DNA from: Luidia sarsii | Taxonomy: Eukaryota; Echinodermata; Asteroidea; Paxillosida; Luidiidae | Direction: 5' to 3' | Assembly (NCBI GenBank): GCA_949987565.1 | Contig: OX465110.1 | Span: forward strand, 4,574,061-4,638,060 | Length of the DNA: 64,000 nt | Shown: piece by piece, positions 50,765-62,041 of the stretch | How the letters are laid out: every line of letters begins with the position of its first letter | How positions within the stretch are numbered: position 1 is the stretch's first letter | The notes under the pieces: generated by a model | What the model saw: the letters and a program-made list of their open reading frames with translations, nothing else | What the model was told of the DNA's origin: nothing | The model's database searches: none | Made by a program: the position numbers and the translations under genes

Positions 50765-52717
50765 ATGGATTCGCGGCGCGGACGAGCGGTCTACCGTCGG
50801 CCGGCGCCGTTCGGGTGTAGCAGCACTGTGTGGAGCCTGCTGCTGACGGGACTCCTCGTGGTCGGACCGCCCGGGCAGGGGCGGGCCAGCGCCGCCTCGG
50901 CCGCCGCCTCAGCCTCGGCCTCGCCCGGCTACAACTTCAGCTTCATGGTGGGCGACCGGGCCAACGTCAGCCTGACCTTCCGCCAGAGCGCCGTGCTGGA
51001 CGTGTCCGTGGAAGCCAGCGACTTCCTGGGGGCGGTGGAGCTGCGCAGCGCCGACCGACTCATCTTCACGCTGGCCCACCGGGTCGTCTTCCACATCACC
51101 GGCAACACCAGCTTCCCGCTGCGCACCACGGTGGGCCTGCGAGGGGTGTATGTAGGTCGCAGCGAGCTGAGGGCATTCTCCCTGCAGGAGGCGACGGGAC
51201 CGGGACCGGGACCGGGCCCGGGACCGGGACGGGCGGCGGCGGAGGAGGAGGAGGCCGAGGATCGCGATGAGGAGGAGGAGCAGCGGGGGACGGGGCCGGG
51301 GTCTACCGACCGGACCGCCCTGGGCTCGGCGGCCGTCAGCGTGTACGCGCCCTTCAGGGAGCTGGGCTCGGCGGCCAGCGTGGTCCTGGCCGTCTGGCTG
51401 GTCGTCTCCTACGTCACCATGGCGGCCCGGGTGGAGCCGCGCGTCCTCCTGGACAAGGTCCGGCCGCCCTGGGGCGTCCTGGTCGGCGTCCTCTGCCAGT
51501 TCGTCCTCATGCCGCCGCTGGCCTTCGCCCTGGCCAAGGCCTTCGACCTGACGGGCGCCCTGGCCATCGGACTGATCCTCGTGGGCACCTGCCCCGGTGG
51601 CTTCTTCAGCAACATCGAGGTGCTGCTCCTGGACTGCGACATCGTGCTCAGCCTGACCATGACCACGCTCTCCACCTTTCTGGCGGTGGGCATGATGCCG
51701 CTGAATCTCTTCATCTACGCCCAGCCCTTCGTGGGCGGCGAGGCCCGGTTGAAGACGCCCTTCCGCAGTCTCATGATCCAGCTCTGCGGCCTGGTGCTGC
51801 CGCTGGTCGTCGGCGTGCCCTTCTTCTACAAGTTCCCCAAGGCGCGCAGGGTGTGCCTGAAGCTGGTCAAGCCCTTCAGCCTGGTCCTGATGGTGCTGGG
51901 CACGGTGCTCTTCCTGCCCTCCCAGTACTACGTCTTCTTCGGCGACTGGAAGGTGTGGACCACCTCGGCCGTCCTGCCGCTGCTGGGCGCCTTCCTGGGC
52001 CTGTCCATCGCTCGCATCGCCAACTTCGACTACGCCTTCTCCATCACCGTGGCCATCGAGACGGGCTGCCAGAACACGCTCCTGGCCGTCTCCGTGGCCA
52101 AGCTCTTCTACGAGGACCCGGACTCGGACATAGTGGCCACCGTCCCTCTCCTCATAGCCATGCTGACGGGGCTGGAGGGGCTGCTGCTGGCCGGAGCCTA
52201 CCTGCTGGGCCGGGCCGCGTGCAGGAGCGCCAAGACGGACACTGTCGAGGCCGAGGCCGGGGCAGGGGCAGGGGCAGGGGCCGAGGCCGGGGCAGGGGCC
52301 GGGGACGAGGGGTCGCTACTCCGGTGCAGCGCCGAGGACGGCTACCGGCGCGAGGAGGAGGAGGAGATCGAGACCACGCCGTCCGATCTCGCTTCGGAGA
52401 TCGACACCCCGCTGGCCGTGATTTCGACCCCGCCCGGCGCCGGGGAGGAGGACTTGGAGAGCGGCGGGGAGCGGCGTGGGGCGACGCCTCGGCGCCCCGG
52501 TACAGCAGCCGCTCCCGACGACGGGCACAATGACTCGTCCATTTCGCCGGAACACCACGACGGGCGTGATGGGCAGACCGCATCAACGGCGCCACAATCG
52601 GCGGCGAACAGCCGTCGGGGAGTCGCGCTGGCCGACGCTGAAGCCCACAGCGGGCACCAGAATGCGAACAATCTCTACGACAGTTTTGTGACGCACCACC
52701 ATCAAGTCTGGCTGTAG
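50765..52717 (+). CDS. SLC10A3/A5-like (P3-type) bile-acid:sodium symporter family protein, paralog A
   Basis: Uninterrupted 650-codon ORF, very GC-rich against its surroundings. An N-terminal hydrophobic segment (about residues 28-40) is followed by an Ala/Ser run, an ectodomain with sequons NFS, NVS and NTS, a PG-repeat and acidic linker (about 145-180), and an SBF membrane domain from about 197 to 485. The C-tail is Gly/Ala- and Glu-rich and ends in VWL. The GTCPGGFFSN motif (about 274-282) and IETGCQN (E432) are the conserved crossover motifs of SLC10 carriers. SLC10A1/A2 carry bile acids with sodium; A3 and A5 relatives with a long N-terminal ectodomain are mostly orphans, so the substrate is unknown. 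The first in-frame ATG is chosen; translation upstream of it would need a non-ATG start. The coding region is intronless, with a likely 5' UTR intron just upstream. Confidence 0.94.
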   Translation: MDSRRGRAVYRRPAPFGCSSTVWSLLLTGLLVVGPPGQGRASAASAAASASASPGYNFSFMVGDRANVSLTFRQSAVLDVSVEASDFLGAVELRSADRLIFTLAHRVVFHITGNTSFPLRTTVGLRGVYVGRSELRAFSLQEATGPGPGPGPGPGRAAAEEEEAEDRDEEEEQRGTGPGSTDRTALGSAAVSVYAPFRELGSAASVVLAVWLVVSYVTMAARVEPRVLLDKVRPPWGVLVGVLCQFVLMPPLAFALAKAFDLTGALAIGLILVGTCPGGFFSNIEVLLLDCDIVLSLTMTTLSTFLAVGMMPLNLFIYAQPFVGGEARLKTPFRSLMIQLCGLVLPLVVGVPFFYKFPKARRVCLKLVKPFSLVLMVLGTVLFLPSQYYVFFGDWKVWTTSAVLPLLGAFLGLSIARIANFDYAFSITVAIETGCQNTLLAVSVAKLFYEDPDSDIVATVPLLIAMLTGLEGLLLAGAYLLGRAACRSAKTDTVEAEAGAGAGAGAEAGAGAGDEGSLLRCSAEDGYRREEEEEIETTPSDLASEIDTPLAVISTPPGAGEEDLESGGERRGATPRRPGTAAAPDDGHNDSSISPEHHDGRDGQTASTAPQSAANSRRGVALADAEAHSGHQNANNLYDSFVTHHHQVWL

Positions 52718-53328
52718 ACAATCAACTCTTGAGCAGAGAATTTGACACCTTTTGTGATTACATTTATGCACAGCTGAAGGGCACGTTCATTGTAAATGTA
52801 TGAGGAGAATTATAGCCTGAAGGTCTGTCTTACTGTCCAAACCAATCGGTTTCATAGAGAAATAATATTCTAGACAGTCAGAAGAGACACACGGCGTCAG
52901 AGTATCACGATTAAAGACATTCTGTGATATTTATTCACTTTTCTTTCCCCGACATTTTGTGTATGAAACAGAGCTGAAAGTTATTGAAAGGGGCATTTTA
53001 TACTTATCCTCACTTCAGCGAGTCTTGTCTTGGAGAAAAGGAATACCGTAAGCTTAATATTGGCAATTAAACTTGAATTCATGTAATACAAACGGTTACA
53101 TCTGAAAACGGTCTGTATTCTGAACTTCTTTACGCCCATATAGCTGGCTGTCAAAAACAGTACCGTCATCTCTAAACTGCGGCTTTGAAGTACGCACGAG
53201 TCTACGAGAGGCCCCAACCAGCGACTTTTAGCCACATTCCTATAGACTTGTGCGTTGTATCCGGTCGTAGCCACAACATTCAGAAACAGGCCTGGCTGGG
53301 TAGCGCGCCCGTGGGAGGCGCCATCTTT
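52718..53328. other. SLC10 paralog A 3' region
   Basis: Presumed 3' UTR. No canonical AATAAA was seen in the first 600 bp (only an AATAAT near 52862); the next AATAAA is at 54835-54840, beyond several MITEs. An inverted-repeat fragment resembling 28130-28250 lies at 53165-53275. Confidence 0.4.
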
Positions 53329-53785
53329 AGTCCCTTTACGAATCCAATGATCAGCCTCGGGCTCAGGCTTCGTCTCCGTCTGACAAAACCTGAAAATCCT
53401 GGTTGCGGTTTGTCGCCGAATTCGAAGGTTTTTTGGCTTGTGAAGTATACAGAGTATTCACCAGGAAACTGGGTCCAAACGCTTGTTTCTAGATGGCTGT
53501 GACATTACAACGGACAAGGGGAAAACCGACCGAAGCCTAAGCCCCTTTCCCAAAACCCTGTTATCCAAACGCTGCAAACATAGGTCGGAGTTCTTTGTTG
53601 AAGTTGAAGCTTCGAATTCTTTTTTTTCCTCAAAATGCACTAAAACATTAAAAAAACGAAGCCAAATGCCTTCCATTTTTATGCCTTGCACTTTAGAATG
53701 GACGAAAGAAATGGAGACAAAGCCGGAGACTGAGCCTAGTAGCCGGGTTTGGGAAAAGGGCCCGAGCCTTCATTCCGTACACGAC
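53329..53785. mobile_element. Nested TIR elements downstream of SLC10 paralog A
   Basis: A CCCTTTACGAATCC-ended element is interrupted within CCTAAGC|CCGAGCC by a second element (53540-53763) of the TTTTCCCAAAACC family. The outer element's end resumes directly after the inner one. Confidence 0.7.
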
Positions 53786-53857
53786 AACCATATGGAGTCT
53801 CTGCCTACCTCGTTTCCATAGCCTATACCTACATGTACTTCCTCGTTCATAACAACA

Positions 53858-54108
53858 GGGGCCAATTTCACAGAGCCGCTTAAGCGCCAAAAATATGCTT
53901 CAGCGCAAAAAGTCATGAGCCACAGGATCCCCTTGCCAACCCAATCTTCACTTTTATTTCATGCTAAGTAAAGAAGAGTGGAATACAAGTCAATGGACAT
54001 CACAATGGACATCACATTGCAGGGCACCTTGTAATCCTTGCTTACACGAGGAAGACTTTTCCTGCTTAGCAGATTTTCACGCTTAAGCGGCTCTATGAAA
54101 TTGGGCCC
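53858..54108. mobile_element. MITE with GGGCCAATTTCACAGAGCC ends
   Basis: Inverted ends of about 28 bp (…CGCTTAAGCG core). Fragments of the family occur at 5328-5400, 23513-23600, 27520-27600 and 30900-30945. Confidence 0.7.
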
Positions 54109-54137
54109 AGTGCACAGCGCGTCGTGGAGGGCACTAC

Positions 54138-54413
54138 AGGCCTTTCTTAATACCTATGAACATTTTATGCATGGAGCCCAAAACGAGGCAATTATGGGCG
54201 GCGATGGGCGCTAGATTTCCAAGATGTCGGTAACTTCAAGGGACCTTACCGTTGTTCCTAAGATAACGTTCGGTTTTGTTGAAGTATATGTCAAGAAAAG
54301 ATCCAAAAACCAGCGGGAAACAACAATTAATCTTGGAAATCTAGCGCCTATAGCCTCGATTACAGTTCGACGCATACAATTTGCATAACATTTATATGTT
54401 TTAAGAAAGGCCT
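54138..54413. mobile_element. MITE with AGGCCTTTCTTAA ends
   Basis: Termini AGGCCTTTCTTAA and exact complement, with an inner inverted pair (GGCGCTAGATTTCCAAGAT near 54207 and 54335). It lies 30 bp from the previous MITE. Confidence 0.7.
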
Positions 54414-57400
54414 ATGTGGTACCACTCCCCAATACGAGTGTCTGTCCTGCCTCGTTCTCGGGGTCTACCTGACCTCCACGTGCGTAATAGGCCAAACTTT
54501 GCTGAAGCGTGAAACCTTGCTTTCTATATGCAGGGTCTAATCGTTCCATAGAGCTGCTTGAGCGCATAGAAACCTACTATGCCAGTGTGATGTCAATAAA
54601 TTGCTCTTGAATGATTCGTGTGTACGGTATAGCTGTCGTAAAGTATAGTGCACATCTTGTGCAACTTGGGTGCGAGCTCCACTAGTTTAGGGCCCGTGAC
54701 TCATTGTGTGTCATGCCTACAAAAGGCTACCCGTGCTAGACGAATGGGCTGTTTTGGTACCCCCAAACTATAGTATTAGTAGGCCTACTCGTGTATATAT
54801 ACAGTACACAGGCCCTAGGGTCATGCTTCACCATAATAAAGGGGACAAAACTGCGCATGCACTGATCAGGAAAAATGCCCTAAAATCATCAATTTTCAAG
54901 TGTCAAGCAACATTTCAATGGAATCTTGTAGAGGAAGGCCTGCTCTATCAAGCAGATGTTGTTTCGTGAAATTTCAGATATGATATTTGTGTGTGTAAAA
55001 CTGGGTCAAAGTTAAAAGGTCACGTGTCAGAGGTCATGGGTTTCCACTTTTTTGTTTAAATTTTAGGGTAGTGTCATCTTGAAACAAAATTTGCATTTTT
55101 TTTGGAAAATGTGATCGAGTTATGGTTTAATCATATTTATTCCTGTGTCTGAACATGAAAATGTTCATATATTTGGGACATGCGTACCGGCCACATGGGT
55201 GGAGATATTCCACTAAAAATGGGCATGCATTCACTGCTCATTGATACCTATACTTGCATACTCTCTTTTGTAAAAATCGGACAACCGTAGGTCAGAGAGT
55301 GCGTTGGTCTGACATGGAATGACCCCTTGTAGAAATGGGAGGTTTTTATTGACATCCCGAGCACTGGAGAGCACATGCGACTTGTAAGGCCAGTCTATAA
55401 CGGGCGCCATCAGCACATATACCGGAATAAGACGCGTGAGTAATTTCTCGGCCAAACTCTGCTTCGGGACGCTCTGAAGAAAAAACCAAAATGTCGCCTT
55501 ATCCCGGACGACTGTTTGCTGATTTTGTCTCGACTCACGGGCCTTGCGTGCGTGATATTAAAATAGGCCTACGCTATTATTTTCAAATGGTCGCGGCAGG
55601 GTGGTTAGGAATCGGACGCACGACAAGTCTGCTGGCGCATACTGCACCGGATGCAATACGGCGGCTTCGTTGAAGGCCGAAGATCTATTTGCTATTTTGC
55701 AGGGAACCACATTCGCTTGGAATATCCAAAGGAATCTAGCTTATGACGCCGGGAAAAAAATTTAAGCATTAAAATCGGATGCCCTCACGTCGGATGACTG
55801 TCGGTTTCAATCTGACTTAAGTCCTTCTGAGCCAGTTGTGACTCCGTGGAATTCCAATCAAACTTCAATTTCATTTCATTTCGTCTAATATTCTTAAATT
55901 TTATTTGCGAGGTTGGTTAGTTCCCGATGACGTTCGAAGGGTAGACAAGATCAAGGCTCACCATGACTGTGTATACAATACAGTGTGCGATGATGTGTGA
56001 CATCACATCTCGTTTTGTGAGCGTGGGCCGCGGTAGCGGTGACTAGGCCTAATAATTTTGTTTAAACGATATGCCCCAGCTCGTCGCCACAAAAGACCGA
56101 AAGAAACGGTGCCTTGGGCAAACTGACCAAAGGGGAAAATTCGTGTGTCATGAGTTGGATGGAATCACTGTCTTTTCACCCAAGGAAAAGCAATATTGGC
56201 TTCCACCATATTCGATTCTCTTCCCATTCGGCGCTTAGTAGGATTTGGAAGCCGACCGCTGGCGCGAGGCTACATAGGGCAGCTGTTGTTACATTGAAAT
56301 AAACATGAAGAAAGGGAAAACTCCACTGCACCCTAATTCTGTAGACCGATTGCGCGATGTCATCACGTGGCTTATAGTGGGCATTCCGGTAAGGTCTCGG
56401 GTTCAAACTCCGGAATATTATGCATAGATTTCGAGAAAGGAAAAGCCTCAATCAAAACAAACTAGTGCAACAATCATCGTGTAGCCTACCTTACAACAGC
56501 GTCACCTTGATCTGGGGACCGCCATGTTTGTGGATTGTTTGATTTCCTTACTATATCGTGGGAACCCCCGTTTTCGACGGTACACGTTTTCGACGCTTGG
56601 CCTTCTAACTCACATCGCACGATGAAAACAACTCCGTATAACGATCTCAGACTTCGTATCTTACAGTTGGTTTCCTGCTCTTGTCCGTCACCGAAAATAT
56701 GGAAAGTTAAGGCTTTTCCAGTAGGCCAAACTCGTGTGATTCAAAAAGTTGCTCTTTTGGGGTCTATTTTCCTAGGTACAAAATTGGCAGTTGCTTCGAA
56801 GCTCCAGTTTTCTTTATTGTTAGTCCTAAAAAAACCTGAGTGTACCATAACAAACCCCAACATCCGTAGAAAAAAATATATATCACGCAACTTGAGGCAG
56901 TCCGTTCTGGGTAAAAACTATGGAGCCTCCTATAGGGCATCTCGCTTATATATTTTTTTAAATATTTTTTAATTATTATTTAAAGACAAAAAGTAACATG
57001 GCCCAATATGCTTTTATAAAAAATGAACAAAATAAAAGGGCAGCTCGAGAAAGTACCAAGAAGGAGGAAATGAGTCTTTGGAGTGACATTGGGAACGGTC
57101 ATAACTGAAGAAGCAGTGAGAAAGAGGATTGTGGAGTTTTTTTTAAACGTCACAGAAGAAGACATCAACCAGACCAATACGTTTTAAGCATAAATTATGA
57201 TTGATTTGAGAAAAGTGTTAGAAGCAGTGTCAAAAAAAACCTCACAAAGATGAACACACAAAAATATACAGGGAAGAATTTTACAGTACCACACAGAATT
57301 TTGAGATATTTTAAGAATTTATTTTGCGTTTGGCTGCACTGTGACACCTTACTAAACACCACCGACGAAAATAGGTCACGGTGCTTACTGCGCGGTAATC

Positions 57401-57624
57401 TTACGGAAGTGACAGGCTTGATCAACCTTCTCTATGATTATTCTAATAGTCTGTGGTGTGGACAAAGTGACTGAGTCCTCTTTTAGTGTGATACTTTCGT
57501 CCACAGTGTTCAGTTTGAAGAAAAGTCCTTATAATCGTCGAAAACCGGGTACTGGAGGATACGGTTGGTTACCTGATATTATAGGTTAGGGCGCAATCGG
57601 TCTGTTCGGTGTTCTCGGTGTTTT
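54414..57624. other. Gene-poor spacer between the SLC10 paralogs, left part
   Basis: AT-rich with no supported gene. Frames at 56535-56972 and around 57100-57180 look faintly protein-like but show no family motif and no splice context. A B-box-like GGGTTCAAACTCC occurs near 56400. Confidence 0.4.
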
Positions 57625-57730
57625 GCCCGATTGCCTGATGAAAACAATTACAGGCAGCTCGGGCGGGATTAGAACCCGCGACTCCTGCTGTTGTAACCGC
57701 TTGACGACCGAGCTGGTCGTGGTCGTGTGA
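57625..57730 (-). mobile_element. Second tRNA-like SINE fragment
   Basis: On the minus strand a CAGCTCGGTCGTCAAGCGGT A-box-like segment is followed by GCGGGTTCTAATCCCGC, a B-box hairpin. A related degraded piece lies at 19800-19850 (GGGCAGCTTGGGCAGG on the plus strand). It could instead be a tRNA pseudogene. Confidence 0.4.
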
Positions 57731-57791
57731 CGTACGGTGTCGAATATGTATAGCGGGGGGGGGGGGGGGGGGCAGTACCGCGTTGCATCTT

Positions 57792-58034
57792 AGGCCGTTT
57801 ACGAAATGAAGGCTTATAGGTTCGGCCCTTATATGCTTCGGTCTTATTTATCTATTATAACATCACAGGCATCTAAAAACAAGCGTTTGGCCCCAGTTTC
57901 TTGGTGAATACTCTGTACTTATCAAGCCAACAAACCTCCAAATTATGCGACAAACCACTGACAACCTGTGTTCAGGTTTTGTCAGACGGAGACGAAGCCC
58001 AAACTCGAGCCCGATCCATGAATTCGTAAAGGGC
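57792..58034. mobile_element. TTTACGAAAT-ended TIR element copy
   Basis: Full-length copy between the SLC10 genes, preceded by a run of about 19 G at 57756-57772. Confidence 0.65.
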
Positions 58035-58342
58035 CATCATAAAATAATGATGGTGTTTGCGTCGACATGATAAGCACCGCGCTCTCAGTTCCCAAACATC
58101 ACAAAGTCATTATATCTACGCCGCTGGGACCTAATTAGCATTATCCCAACCACCACAGGCTTAACCGTGCAGCGTTATACCCAATACATTAAGAAAATTG
58201 CCTCTCGCTACGGGCCATTACGCTCGCCCGACACAGATAAGGCGATTTTATAGTTGCAATAAATAACGCCGAGGTCAGAGTTCGTTCCAGAGGAGTAAAG
58301 ATGGCGACGCACTCGCCGAGATTTTACGTCGACCGGACGCGT

Positions 58343-58683
58343 ATTTTTTTTACACCGCAGCCACAGGTTTTTTGGCTATATAACATGGTAAATTCGGCCT
58401 TGAAAAGAGAGTACCACTGCGTTTTCTGTATACCAGGATTGAGACCGCTCGAAATAAGACATCTTTTATTCTCGTGCAAACACAATTTACAAGACATCTC
58501 TCATTTTGTTGTGGCAAACTACCCGGTGCCTCCATTATCAACAACAAAACACATTCTGCCCCTCCACATCCACAAGGAGTACCAACTGGCTGGTAACGTA
58601 ACACACGCTTCATGCAGTGTATTTTCAAGCCGCGAATTGGCACTGCTACAGCGAACTACCACTGGCTGCGGTGTAAAAAAGAA
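58343..58683. mobile_element. 341-bp TIR element flanked by 19-bp direct repeats
   Basis: Ends TTTTTTTACACCGCAGCCA and complement. Immediately outside are TTACGYCGACCGGACGCGT copies (58324-58342 and 58684-58702, one mismatch). Confidence 0.65.
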
Positions 58684-58949
58684 TTACGCCGACCGGACGC
58701 GTGCTGAATGACAGCACACGGTCGATACGCAGTCCTTAGATATGCCATCCGTCGAAACGTTTTTATTTTATTTACTTTTCTTTCAAAGAAAGAGGGTTGG
58801 CCTCGAAACTGTCATTCGCGAGGAAAAATACTTCCCATTAGTTGTTGCACGCCATAAGAGGAATAAATGAGTCTCACGGGGAATATTAAAATGTCACAGA
58901 GGCCACGTTTAGTTATTACAGTCGACGCCTTATGAAAGCGACGGTTGGT

Positions 58950-59221
58950 AATGGACCTTTCCCATGAAATATGCAAATTAGTCCTAGCGCATGCGCTTAA
59001 CTAAATTGGTGGGCGAGCGGAGTGCCAACCAATCATAGTTTTCCACGGGCGTGTGCGCGTTCCTTCTCACTAACAGTTTGGCGTGCGGTCATTGGCTATT
59101 TAGCGTCTCCTGCGCGTGTATTTCGAAACCTGCACGCAACGCGCACTCGTTTGCCCACCAATTTAGTAAAGCGCATGCGCCAGCTCTTCTTTGCATAATT
59201 ATTTCATGGGAAAGGTCCATT
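58950..59221. mobile_element. 272-bp MITE with ~65-bp inverted arms
   Basis: Starts AATGGACCTTTCCCATGAAA and ends in its complement. The arms also share GCGCATGCGC and ATTGGTGGGC boxes. The centre is about 140 bp of G/C-rich sequence. Confidence 0.75.
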
Positions 59222-61611
59222 GCCCAGTTTATAACTTCCGTTAACCGTGATACACAAACAATATAGCAAAGGATGCCGGTCAATTCGTATACTCCAGTCA
59301 TTTCATACACAAGTCATAAACTACTCACTGACTGATCACAAAAAGTTCAGAAGATCCTACGCTCCGATTCTAGCAAGGCCTGTCTCTAAAGGGTATGTCT
59401 CTATATGTTCCCCACGGGACCAAACATCAGGCCCAACCCCAAGCTTTAAAACGTGGAAGTGGATTTTTTTTAAAGAGAGAGCTCTTCCCTGCCAACGTCG
59501 CCGTCAGCGATTCCCCCCCCCGTACCAGCTAAATGCTATAGGCCCATATGTTTATGCACAAACAATTTACGGGGTGGGGGTAAGGGGAGGGGGCTATACC
59601 AGTTGCAGTTAAAGCTAGGGCTTTCTGCGCAGCCAATAAAGGCTTTCGGCACAGCGAATACAACGTAAGTGAACAATCTGAGTGACCTGAGACTCAATTC
59701 TTCATACTTTGTTTGTGCACAAACATATGTGCCCATAGCGTTTATGTGGTACGGAAAAATATCGCTCGCCGTTACGCTGTAAATACTCACGCCCCATGAA
59801 TATTCATGCCCTGGTCGGCCCACGTGGCTTGATTAATTATGCAGGAGGCGCACGTTGTCAGGAGTGGCGCCATGTTCGCCCTATAGATGCTGGACCACGT
59901 GATTAATGCATGGGCATGTAAGCCACAATAATTTGATCGGCCTCGTCAAAGAATGACCCTTATTGCTCTCACAAACCTCTTTGTTTGTCAGTAATTGATG
60001 CATTAAGAACGATTGTTCTATTCCATTTGGGTTTTAGTTATAGGCCATACAAAAAGGAAATACACACAAACCCTTACAAACATATTTTGTGTACTAGCCT
60101 ACATATTTCACTGTTTTAACATGCAATCAGTTTGGAGAGCCCCCTGACAGAAACTAGTCAATTGTTTCTTTTGGGCAATCCTACGGGAGCTAATTAATGA
60201 ATGTTGCTCTTTTTTTCATTTTTTTTTTTTTTTTAGATATCTCCCATTATTATTTGTGTGTGTCCAGTACTGTTCCCGGTAAATGAAATAAATTAAATGA
60301 ATAAATAAAATGAAATAAATAAATGAAATGAATGAGTATACTAATTACTGACTTATATGATGAGCCCCCAAAAAGCAAATCTCAGAATCTAGCAGAATCA
60401 GATCTAGCGATCCTAGCAGGACCTTTCTCAAAGGCAAAGTGACAAGGACACACTCGGACAGTCAGGGGGAATGAAAACTCTGACACACGTGGACGAGGAA
60501 GGACAAAAGGGAAGGAAGTGGGATGCAGATGTACATCACCAAGGAGAAAACAAACAAAAGGGTGGGATCAAAGGGACAGGAACAGGGGGGAGATCGGAAA
60601 GATGAAAGAAAAGAGGGATTAATGAAGTGAGGATTATTCATGCCGTTCCTGGATGCTGAGGCCATGAGGTTGGATAAGGCGGAGATGTTGTATTGCAGGT
60701 CATTTTAGTCAGTGAGCATTTTGCAACAGTGGTATGTATTTACTTCACGATAACAAGAAATGAGAACTGTTCAATGAATTCAAGAACCCACAAATGCACT
60801 CTGCCATAGAGAAAGGTCCCGCTATGGGACCGAGTCGTCAAGCCTTAATTACTGGGTTTTGATATAAAGTCGAATGAATTAGATTTCGAGAAAAAAAACA
60901 CCCGCGAAAGGGAAAAAGAAAGAATGGAATTCCATTTGGAGGTCCTAAAAATCACGAGTCACACCTGAACAAGCTTCAGCGAAAACCAAACCCATACAAA
61001 AATCACTGTTTGTAGTACAGTATATAGATACGTGCATCCTGTTCTTCATTCCAGATCATATCATCGGTTGGTGAACGGGCGGCATTTGAAACAAAAAAAT
61101 CCATACAGGTTGCATTCATGCGGGCAGGTGCATGCGTACGTACATTTTTATACGCGCTTAAATCGGTCGATTATTATAGAGGCAGCGTTATACCGCGGCG
61201 TGGGTACCAGGGCAACCGTGTTGTGCGTGCCTTGAACCTGTCAAAAAGAAAAAAATGACAAAAACAGAGCTGGCTCGTAGGCATATATACGCCACACGTC
61301 GTATCAAAGGGAATCATCTTCACCGCTACTGTTCGCCCGCTCTATCGGGTAGTATACACTACACACATGTACTAGTAAACACCGAATCGGTCGCTGGAGT
61401 ATACTGTTTTGTATGTCACGGGTTTTGACTATACACAGCTAGCTGTGTACGGTAGCACGGACGAACGAAGCAAGACGAAGTGCAAGTCATCCGCTCCCGG
61501 CACCCCCCACGATGCAAAATAAACAGACTGCATCCATGCCGCATTGGTCTAGCGAGTCCCCAACATGACAACAAGACGATGACGTCGAAGAATTATTGAT
61601 TTGTTATCCCC
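59222..61611. other. Gene-poor spacer between the SLC10 paralogs, right part
   Basis: No gene seen. Contains a G/A-rich stretch at 60460-60620 that resembles the 68-bp minisatellite unit (GGGATCAAAGG), an AATGAAATAAA run at 60280-60335 and a T-run at 60218-60235. Possible TATA-like strings lie near 61020 and 61283. Confidence 0.4.
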
Positions 61612-61651
61612 TTCCCCTCCCTCCCTTCCTTCTTCCCCCATCCCTCACCCC

Positions 61652-61682
<31 letters not shown>

Positions 61683-61692
61683 CACCCACGCC
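61612..61692. repeat. CT-rich tract upstream of SLC10 paralog B
   Basis: About 80 bp of CCCTTCC and CTCTCTTTCTCTC, about 350 bp before the paralog B start. It could be a GAGA-type promoter-proximal tract or a microsatellite. Confidence 0.7.
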
Positions 61693-61995
61693 TAGCACGT
61701 TTGCCGTACTGCACCCAGTCCGTGGCTTCATTGGACACGGATGAGCGCACCGCGCATTCACAACCACCGTCTATTTACAGCCGGCACCAAGGCAACTATT
61801 GTGTGCCATCGACTCCCGATAGGAAAGGGAGCAGGTGATGATTGCGTGCGATATTGGGAGCCATAATGTAACAGTGCGCTCACGACGAACATGCAGGAAG
61901 CGGACCTTCCCGAATAGAAAGAAATCGTACTGATACATCGCAATCCATCCACTGTTTTCTTGTCCTTTCCCTGACCGGTGTGCGTTGATTTATAG

Positions 61996-62028
61996 TCGAT
62001 GCCGACTGATACATCCAAGGGGGACTGA
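61996..62028 (+). promoter_or_regulatory. Possible 5' UTR splice acceptor and nine-codon uORF before paralog B
   Basis: A pyrimidine-rich stretch (61953-61971) and TTTATAG ending at 61995 resemble a 3' splice site. An ATG at 61999 opens a nine-codon ORF that stops at 62028, 13 nt before the main start. Paralog A has the same layout, with acceptor, tiny uORF and main ATG within about 30-45 nt, suggesting shared translational control. Confidence 0.4.
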
Positions 62029-62041
62029 ACACCGTATAAAC

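Noticed and set aside
52152..52721. 189-codon minus-strand ORF opposite SLC10 paralog A and similar frames
   Set aside because: Same codon-bias shadow effect, Arg/Pro-rich with no family motif.
56535..56972. 145-codon plus-strand ORF
   Set aside because: Begins without an ATG context; no recognisable motif or conservation clue in AT-rich spacer.
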